Shown here: one piece after another, positions 57,257 to 64,000 of the stretch
How positions within the stretch are numbered: position 1 is the stretch's first letter
Layout of the letters: every line of letters begins with the position of its first letter
Source of the DNA: Russula earlei
Taxonomy: Eukaryota; Basidiomycota; Agaricomycetes; Russulales; Russulaceae
Length of the DNA stretch: 64,000 bases
Assembly: GCA_025769875.1 (NCBI GenBank)
Contig: JAGFNK010000172.1
Location: 1-64,000, forward strand
Reading direction: 5' to 3'
Translations under genes and position numbers: made by a program
The notes under the pieces: generated by a model
What the model saw: only the letters and a program-made list of their open reading frames with translations
Databases searched by the model: none
Told to the model about the DNA's origin: nothing

Positions 57257-58436
57257 ATGACTGCACTGAACAGCTTTATCCCAATAGATGTCCATCAAGC
57301 CCTCCTCCCAGATCCCAGTCATGAGGCATCAAAAACACTTCACGAGCTTGTTACAGTTGTGAGCCCTGCTGCCAGGAAACTCACATGACTTGTACCGTCT
57401 CCCTCCCGCGCCACGCGTTCACCCTCCCTTCGCCCTTCATTTCCTTTTCCTTTCCTTCTCTCTCACTGCACTCACCTCTCAATGACATCCCTGCCGCGGT
57501 CCTCGCCCCATGTCAGCAGACTACGACAATGGCTCAAGTTGATCGCCGTCGACGTAACTCACCTCGGTTCCAGCCCACTCGTCCCTCAAGCATCGTCCTC
57601 GCCTGCCACATGTCCACGCACGGACATGAATGACACACATACGTTATCATCAACGCGCTACGCGAGGGCTCGCTGCCCATAGCGTCTCGCCCCCGACGTC
57701 ATCGCCTCACGCTCGCGGATTCGCAGTAGGAAGATCAGGATTCTGGAGTAGCACTTTTGTATTTAAGTAGCTACCATCCTGTACAGTAGCTTAGGGAATC
57801 AAATCAAGAGCTTCTGCATCTGCGTTAACCCTCTCATGTGCCAAAGAACACCTCAACTCCCTCAAAATCTCCCGCTTCTCTTTCAAGAACACACACACAC
57901 ACTCTCTCTCTCGCGCTTGCGCGTCGCGTTCCAGGCACTGATCCCTGCTTGCTCTCAGCTCCTCCCTGTCCGTACCCGCCCTCGGATCAAGCCCCACGAA
58001 CTCCCCGTGCCCTGACCTGGCACGCTATACAGTGGACCCAACGTTTTGGGTGGAGATCACACAGCCAATTTCCCGAGGTGGTGTGCCCCACCATGCACCT
58101 CCCACACTTACTTCCCTCGAACAAATGGAGGACCTTGAAGAGAGTGCTATTGATATTCATGGTGATGACAGCGGAGTTCCCATGACAGACATCGTTTCCA
58201 CGCATACACAACTTGAATGCTCTGAATCTATGGATTGCGATGATGATGACGAGCTGTACATACCGGGAGAAGAAGGCGGCCTTGTTTTAACTGCAGATGC
58301 AGAGTGTGCTTCAGTGGAGTCTGTTCAAGGTGAGGTAGTTGATACAACTCAGGCTAGTCAAGCTGTAGAAGGACATGGTAAGCATAAGAAGTGTGCAAAC
58401 ATCCTCTATTCCTCCAAATTTTGGGTCAGCGAATGA
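57257..58436 (+). pseudogene. Small ORF carried by transposon H, split by an LTR-like insertion
   Basis: ATG 57257 (MTALNSFIPIDVHQALLP). The frame is cut at 57357 by the insertion and resumes at 58034 (..VTVDPTFWVEITQPIS). Removal of the insertion and one copy of ACAGT leaves 504 bases with no stop: 167 residues. The C-terminal half is acidic (MDCDDDDELYIPGEEGG). No known domain is recognised. It may be the remains of a captured host gene or of a longer spliced transposon gene. The sequence context of ATG (ACAACCATGA) is acceptable. Confidence 0.5.
57358..58028 (+). repeat. LTR-like CpG-rich insertion with non-canonical right end
   Basis: 671 bases flanked by ACAGT (57353-57357 and 58029-58033). 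It starts TGTGAGCCCTGCTG and ends CTGGCACGCTAT, with TATA-like TGTATTTAAGTAGC (57758) and an AC run (57891-57901). The right end is homologous to that of 13967-14464 at exactly the position predicted by the duplications. Confidence 0.6.
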
Positions 58437-58764
58437 TGGGAGTGACACAGACAACGAATTTAGGCACTTTTTTATAATAAATAAATGAATATTCCCATTT
58501 AGGAAATTTTTTAACGATTTTTGTCACAGTCTTCATAACTGGTTGTGACCTGTGACCTGAGCCGTATCTCTTCTCTTCAGAGGGGGCTTGTGACGCGTGA
58601 CTGAAGAGTTGGTCGTATTAGTACAGTATACGCTGCCAGACAACCTCGTGCCCCCCTCATTACCGTGCTGCGGCACCACATCAGACATCGAAGGGTCGGA
58701 TCACGCGGGCGTTGCGACTTCCCGTGCAACGTGGGCCGCGGATAGGGCTACCGGTGTCACCACG

Positions 58765-59092
58765 TCATGTCTTTGTGCCAGCTCTATGACTTGCTGGCAC
58801 CTTGCTGTCATTCTGCACGATGTCGCTTTCACATTCGTCCAACACGTTGAGGTCTGGTATCAGCAGGGATGCAGGTACACATCATGTGAATTTCCCAGCC
58901 AGGGAGTAAATGTTTTTTTGAGAATCCAGGCAAAATCGTGCAATAATCAAAATGAAAAATCGTGACAGTCAAAGGTTGCACAATTTTTGAGGTGATTAAG
59001 TGCTCAATAAATAGAATAAATGACACGGGCTGGTCGTGGGCTGTCAAATTGGCCAAGTGGGAGGGAACTTCATTTCCCTTCCCGCTGTCAAC
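58765..59092 (+). promoter_or_regulatory. Host upstream region of the phospholipase D gene
   Basis: This is the only host sequence left between the repeat island and the gene. It has an AT-rich stretch (58905-59015) with repeated AAAATCGTG and a TCAATAAATAGAATAAATG stretch near 58993-59011. No gene or clear TATA box is seen. The first bases (CCACG) are the target duplication of G2. Confidence 0.55.
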
Positions 59093-62000
59093 ATGTCCTT
59101 CTTTACCCATCTCGTTGAACGCCTCCCGGAAGGTATACAACGTACGGAAGACACGATCATCGGTCCGTTGTTCAATTCTATTATCCCAGAGTACAATGAC
59201 GTGCTCACTTTATACTGGATCCAGGGATCTTGAACCCGAACAGTGAGATCTAGCATATGCCTATCCCTCGCCCCTGTTTAATCCTAGGGTAGGGAGACAT
59301 GAGACTCCAGAGGGAAAGATTAATGATGGTATACGTGAGGAAATCAACGCCAGTCATCGCTTCCAAAGTTTTGCGGGCGAACGAGAACAGAACTGTGTCA
59401 AGTGGTAAGACCTTCTTAGTTGCTAACCGGCCTGTTCTTATCCCCAGATCTCCAGGCACATCGATGGTCATGATTATTTTTATGCCCTCTCTGAGATGCT
59501 GGAAAGTGCGAGGGAATGCATCTTCATCCTGGTGTGGATAATTCCCTGCCCATCATTTTATTGACTTTCGTGCGACCCTGGCCAAGGACTGGTGGTTGAC
59601 ACCTGAGCTTTATCTACGTCGTCCCCCTGTGTATCATACAGAGTGGCGTCTTGATAGAGTTCTTCGGCGCAAGGCCCAACAAGGCGTGAAGATTTATGTC
59701 ATCGTTTACAAGGAGGTATGCGTGGGTCGCCGTCCCTCATGCCACATCAGTTCTGACTCGCACAAGGTCACTCAAACCATGCATATGAGCTCTTCTCACA
59801 CCAAAGTAACACGATCTATCATCGATTTCACACATTTACAAACCCATAAGGTCTTTTCAGAAAGCCCTCGAGGCCCTCCATCCTAATATTGCGTGCATGC
59901 GCCATCCGGATCACATTGGATCTAAAGGTGCGTGTATTCTTTTTTTTTTAGCTTGGCTAACGCGTTCTTGGAGATGATGTCGAGCTTTGGTCTCACCACG
60001 AGAAAGTTGTCGTCGTCGATAATCATCGCGCTTGCATTGGCGGCCTTGACATTTGTTTTGGTCGCTGGGACACCCAGAATCACCCACTTGCCGATGTACA
60101 CCCGACGGATTTCTCTCGCACCCTTTTTCCCGGCCAGGATTACAACAATGCGCGTGTAACGGATTTCCGGGATGTGAACAATTACGTGAGCGAAACGATT
60201 TCTGTGCTGGAAACTCCCCGCATGCCGTGGCACGACGTATGCCTCCTAGAATTTTCGTCTGGTGAATGCTGACATCCAGGACCAGGTGCACATGACAATA
60301 GATGGCCCCGTTGTTCTCGACATTGTGCAGCACTTTGTGGAACGATGGAACGAGGTTAAAGGACGCAAGGTGAGCACCTACCCCTACTCGTAAGACCCTT
60401 GGCGCTCACTTGAATGTCCTACTTAGTATGAAGACGACAGGTCTGTTCTTATTATGTTGGTCTTCCCCCCGTCTTGGTTTAATTCTCGAGTTCAAGTCGA
60501 TATGATTGGCTTGCGTTCCCACACAACGTGGCAGCCGCCCCGAATGAGGCGATTGTACGCCACCCATATCGCGAGCGATGGCACCGCATTGGTCGCCACT
60601 TCAGGCAGCGCTTTCACCGTCTGCATGGGGACGGAGATTATACATATGATGACAAGTTTTTCTCGAAGCCCCCTCATGGAACATGCCGGGTACAGGTTGT
60701 TCGAAGTGTCAGTGATTGGAGCCATGGCGTTTTGACGGAGCATAGCATTCAGAACGCGTGTGAGACGGACACGTGATATACCATTTGATGCTGGCTGACA
60801 ACAGTTGACAGACATACAAATGATTCGGGAAGCAAGCCACTTCATTTACATCGGTAAGTCGTCTCTACTTTGCGACGGTATCTGCGCCTTAATACCCTTT
60901 GTAGAGAACCAGTTCTTGTATGCCGCGCGTCCTTCACCTACCCCACGGGAAAATTCTGACTGACGCTTGGAGCATCTCGAATACTCAACAGCCAGGGTTG
61001 GTGAGGAACCAGATCGCCGCCGCTCTTGTCGAACGGATTGTCAGCGCTGCACGATCCGGAAAGAAGTTCAAGGCGGGTATTGTCGACTGTGTTCAGAGCA
61101 TGTCTAACGCGTTGCGCGATCTCACATAGGTCATCGTTGTCATACCAGAGCTTCCTGGCTTTGCTGGTGACGTGAAGAGTGAAACTTCCCTCAAGACCAT
61201 TATGGCTGCGCAGTACCGCACCATCAACCGCGGCGGAAGTAGTATATTTGAAGCGATTCGTAGGCAAGGGTTCGAACCGTGAGTGCTACCAAGTCAGCTC
61301 TGAACCACTCGACTCGACGAATCCCCTCATCAGCAACAAATACATCCGATTCTACCATCTACGTGTGTATGACAGGATCAATGCTCCCATGAGTAGATGC
61401 TTCCCCTGTCTTTTAACCCACTCCTCTGATTCCCAATCCAAAGACACGCTCATTGCTGAGATGCAAGCCAACTCGGGCGTCGAGTTCAATGAGGCACAGG
61501 TAGCGCTCGCGCGCCAGTGGATTGGCGACTCGGCAGACCCTAACGCTCCGTCCGAGGTCGAGATCAAGCTTCCTGAGCCAACATCCGAAGGATTTGTCAT
61601 CAGCGAGAAGACGCAGGTGAAGACGCAGAAGTACCCCATTCCTCGCCTGTACAGCGATGCAGTCGCGGTGATTGAGAGGTTCGAGCATGGTGCAAGTGCC
61701 CTAATTGGAAGGCGGCATGATGCCGTCGCAGACACGGTTGGGCAACATGCGTTACAAGACGAAACGGACCTTGCAGATGAGCAGTGGTTGGGAAGCGAGG
61801 AAGAGGAGCTTAATTCGTACGTGCTCCTCTGGTGCCATGTCTATCTCTACTTACGTATCTCGTGCTGTGGCCAGATACGTATCTGAGATGTCGTATATCC
61901 ACACCAAACTCATGATTGTTGACGATCGCCGAGTCATCGTACGCTATCCCCCTTTTATTGTATATAATTTTGATGATCGTCTTGTTCTCAAGATGGGCTC

Positions 62001-62828
62001 GGCTAACTTGAACGACCGTAGTCAGAGGGTACGCCATAATAGGACTTACAATCTTTGATTGCTGTTTGGCTCATGAGATAAATACAAGGGTGACGGCGAC
62101 TCGGAGATCGCTCTAGTCGTGGAGGACGAAGATTACATTCCAAGCATGATGGATGGGCGCCAATACAGTGCTGCCCGCTTTGCCGCGTCACTTCGGCGCA
62201 AGCTCTTCCGCCGTGCGTGTTCTCTGTTGCACGAGGGCTCATATTGAGGTCATGTTGATGTAGAACATCTCGGTTTGATTCCTCCACAGAACGTGACCTC
62301 ACGCCACGAACACGTTACGTCGTTCATGCGTCCCGCACCAGAGCCGAACGAGGACGAGACAAATCTAGAGGATGATACGCGCGTCGTAGACCCATTGTCC
62401 GATGCACTGTTAAACCTGCTGGACACGACCGCCAGAGTGAACCGTGAAGTGTTCACAGAGCTCTTTCGTCTAGTGCCAACCAACCTGGTGCACAATTGGA
62501 ATGCATATGAGGTAAGTGAGCGTCGCTGCTCGTGCGCTCTATATGTACGCTTGGGGACCCGATGTGTTTGTGAAGTTATACAAGCCAAAATGCAAAGTGG
62601 GCCACGTCGTCCCTGGAGTACCGCTCCACCGCGTGAAGGATCGCCTTGCGCTTGTACGTGGATCAATCGTCGAAGCGCCCCTTGTGAGTTGTCTTTTCTG
62701 CTGTAAGCTCCACTTGGAGTTCCTGGTCTTACTTCTGAGATTCACAGGACTTTCTAATTGATGATAATGAACTTGTGGAAGGACCGGAGTGGAGCAAGTT
62801 GAATCCCACACTTCCTATATATATCTGA
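59093..62828 (+). CDS. Phospholipase D (two HKD motifs), multi-intron
   Basis: It hydrolyses phosphatidylcholine-type lipids to phosphatidic acid in membrane signalling and traffic. About 20 introns of 45-70 bases interrupt it; joined exons give the expected family sequence to the stop codon TGA 62826. Landmarks: [19 protein letters not shown] (59320), [19 protein letters not shown] across an intron (59520-59620), the first catalytic motif HEKVVVVD (59997-60020) with [23 protein letters not shown] (60130), [20 protein letters not shown] (60695), [16 protein letters not shown] (61210), the second motif HTKLMIVD (61900-61923) with [10 protein letters not shown] (61993), and a C-terminal [15 protein letters not shown]. 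No nonsense codon is seen in the exons. The intron after KKFK (about 61073) appears to begin with GC rather than GT. The start ATG 59093 ([12 protein letters not shown]) is probable; the boundary between exon 1 and the exon ending at 59404 is uncertain. There is no PX or PH domain in the part read. Confidence 0.9.
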
Positions 62829-63228
62829 GCATGCAAGGTGAAGGGAATGACCACCCAGGAATTGACATTATCATGTAAGCGGTATGATTGTACCCTCACA
62901 ACCGGTGGCTCCACACCCATTTAGTAATAATAGCGTTCCGGCCTCAGGTGCCGGCATTCATTCTTGCCATATCTTCGCATCATAATTCGCGTCCTCATCC
63001 AGCAACCTCGGACATTTAAAAAGATGACAGATCTTTCTGTAATCGGCGGTCCCTCCGTTGTTTGCCCACCACATAGGACACTGGGAGTTCAGCACTTGTT
63101 CGCAACGCAACTTTTGGTACGTTCCTTTCACTTGAAACGTGACAGCAGTCCTAGTGATCTTTTCGCCTATTCCTCACGGTGTCTGCGAATCATCGCCCAG
63201 CACTCACACTCTTTCAAGGCCATCCGCC
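62829..63228 (+). other. Intergenic stretch between phospholipase D and the next gene
   Basis: 400 bases; no gene seen. It should contain the 3' end of the phospholipase D transcript and the promoter of the following gene. Pyrimidine-rich CTTTCACTTG and CACTCACACTCTTTC lie close to the next ATG. Confidence 0.5.
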
Positions 63229-64000
63229 ATGTCCTATCAGCCACCCTCCGCGGATCCGTCATCTGGCAATCGATCAACAGGCGTGGCCCATGCTCCTGGG
63301 AATCGCACTCCGCGTCGCGTTCAGTGGGCCAGTGCAGTCGATGACGATGACGACGTGGGCAGGCTACGTGACCGTGGTCCTGAGAGTCAAGTAGCTTCGA
63401 CGCATGAGCTAGATGAAACTGGCCTTGACGTGAGTAAAAAGTCTGCTGCTTGCTTGCTTTCTCACTGTTCCTTTGTTCACAGTCTGCCGCCTTCCGAACG
63501 CTTGCCCATGCTCTCGAACGTCATAGCTCAAGCTCCGCATCACCAATTCACGCCACATCTACTTTCCAACCACCTGGACCGTCAACATGGCATACGACTT
63601 CCTCCGCAGACTCGCCCGTGCCTACTTCTCCAAGCCTTCTGGGCTCTAAACTTAACATCCCCGGCGAGGTGTTCATCGAACACCATGAACGTGCAGGGCT
63701 TCCAGTGCTGCGCCGTGAAAACAAAGCAGAGGGGTTTTATGACAGCCAAGTACGCGCCGCCGATGTCGTCCGCGCTCATTCCAGAAACCCGTTCTCGAAG
63801 CGTTTCTATCACAGACGCTCCCGCTCCACTCAGGCGTTGTCTAAAGAAGGCGATGACCGAGAGGAAACAGCTGATACGACCCTTCCAATGGCGCGCACGC
63901 GCGGAGGCATACTTGCCGCGTTGCTCACCTTATACGACCAGGACTCTGACCTGGCCTCCGTATCGGACTCAGTGACAACCGCATCCACCAGAACTCCAGA
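63229..64000 (+). CDS. 5' part of a Prm10/ThrE-like membrane protein gene (tentative)
   Basis: ATG 63229 in good context (ATCCGCCATGTCC), giving MSYQPPSADPSSGNRSTG, with RRVQWASAVDDDDD (residues about 28-42). A 53-base intron at 63430-63482 (GTGAGT..TTCACAG) follows, and then an open frame to the window edge. That frame is Ser/Pro-rich, then has LNIPGEVFIEHHE, RSRNPFSKRFYHRRSRS-like basic sequence and TRGGILAALLTLYDQ near 63900. The hydrophilic N-terminus ending in GG(I/V)LxALLxLY resembles the N-terminal region of fungal pheromone-regulated membrane protein 10 (ThrE-like, multi-pass exporter family). The membrane domain would lie beyond the window. The identification rests on this motif from memory. 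Confidence 0.5.

Larger units (their letters stand above)
57007..58626. mobile_element. TA-flanked DNA transposon H with 25-base TIRs
   Basis: The 25-base ends CTGTACTAATACGACCAACT+CTTCA are perfect inverted repeats, flanked by TA (57005-57006 and 58627-58628). The G2 3' LTR shows the uninterrupted site CCTTATATATGCTGCC, which proves that just TA was duplicated. This suits Tc1/mariner/pogo-type elements. There is no transposase; instead there is one small ORF interrupted by an LTR-like insertion (57358-58028). Confidence 0.85.
22440..58759 (-). mobile_element. G2, chromovirus expanded to about 36 kb by nested insertions
   Basis: The 3' LTR (22440-22763), ORF3 and pol (to 26176) lie at the left. 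Gag and 5' LTR (54764-58759) lie at the right. The two LTRs are much closer to each other than to G1. The flanks are CCACA (22435-22439) and CCACG (58760-58764), a target duplication whose single difference is a CpG transition. In between are E2, C2, B, A2, D, a MITE, a DNA transposon and solo LTRs. The 5' half of pol and the end of gag are missing because of the deletion at the 26177-26764 LTR. Confidence 0.75.
56816..58759 (-). repeat. G2 5' LTR, split by a DNA transposon
   Basis: 56816-57006 plus 58629-58759, plus-strand TGTCACCGCC..CCGGTGTCA. It holds an AG run (56888-56914). The self-primer is at 56964-56974 and its binding site at 56803-56813 (one mismatch, CpG type). It ends next to CCACG and host sequence. 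Confidence 0.86.

Noticed and set aside
59932..60333. Overlapping open frames on both strands within the phospholipase D gene
   Set aside because: They are shadows of the exon containing the first HKD motif; only one frame gives the family sequence.
1..64000. CRISPR arrays, bacterial operons, tRNA or rRNA genes
   Set aside because: No such pattern was seen; intron structure and retrotransposons mark the window as fungal nuclear DNA.

Overview
The window looks like a chromosome piece from a filamentous basidiomycete, probably a mushroom-type fungus (Agaricomycetes). The two host genes at the right end have many introns of about 50 bases with GT..AG ends, and the phospholipase D resembles mushroom homologues. 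This assignment is inference from memory of families; no search was run.

Positions 1 to about 58759 contain no host gene that I can support. They are a nested stack of transposons. Most boundaries below rest on exact target-site duplications (TSDs), and these give a single consistent history. Two related chromoviruses (Ty3 class, minus strand), G1 and G2, sit back to back upstream of the phospholipase D gene. G1 (right end 22434, continuing beyond the left edge) contains chromovirus E1. E1 in turn contains two solo copia LTRs, two solo E LTRs, an LTR-like repeat, and the old copia element A1, which itself carries a DNA transposon. G2 runs from 22440 to 58759 and is expanded by insertions: E2 inside G2, C2 inside E2, copia element B inside the 5' LTR of C2, and the nearly intact copia A2 inside B (five levels). 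Chromovirus D sits in the 3' LTR of E2 and holds a solo LTR of its own. One LTR at 26177-26764 has no TSD and joins G2 reverse transcriptase to C2 integrase. A single LTR-LTR deletion there explains every missing part of G2, E2 and C2. A Harbinger-like MITE and a TA-flanked DNA transposon also lie in G2.

A2 is the only element close to functional. Its LTRs differ at 1 of 385 positions and its 1617-codon gag-pol has one nonsense codon. Differences between copies are largely CpG to TpG/CpA, as expected from deamination of methylated cytosine. The chromovirus families each have an 11-base (or 10-base) site just inside the 5' LTR that is complementary to the predicted transcript start, the arrangement of Tf1-type self-priming. 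The two copia families instead have a site complementary to the anticodon arm of initiator methionine tRNA.

From 58760 rightwards is host DNA: a short promoter region, an apparently complete phospholipase D gene with about 20 introns (59093-62828), a 400-base intergenic stretch, and the 5' end of a gene tentatively identified as a Prm10/ThrE-type membrane protein (63229 to the window end). The genes of the repeat region do not form a pathway; each set serves only its own element.
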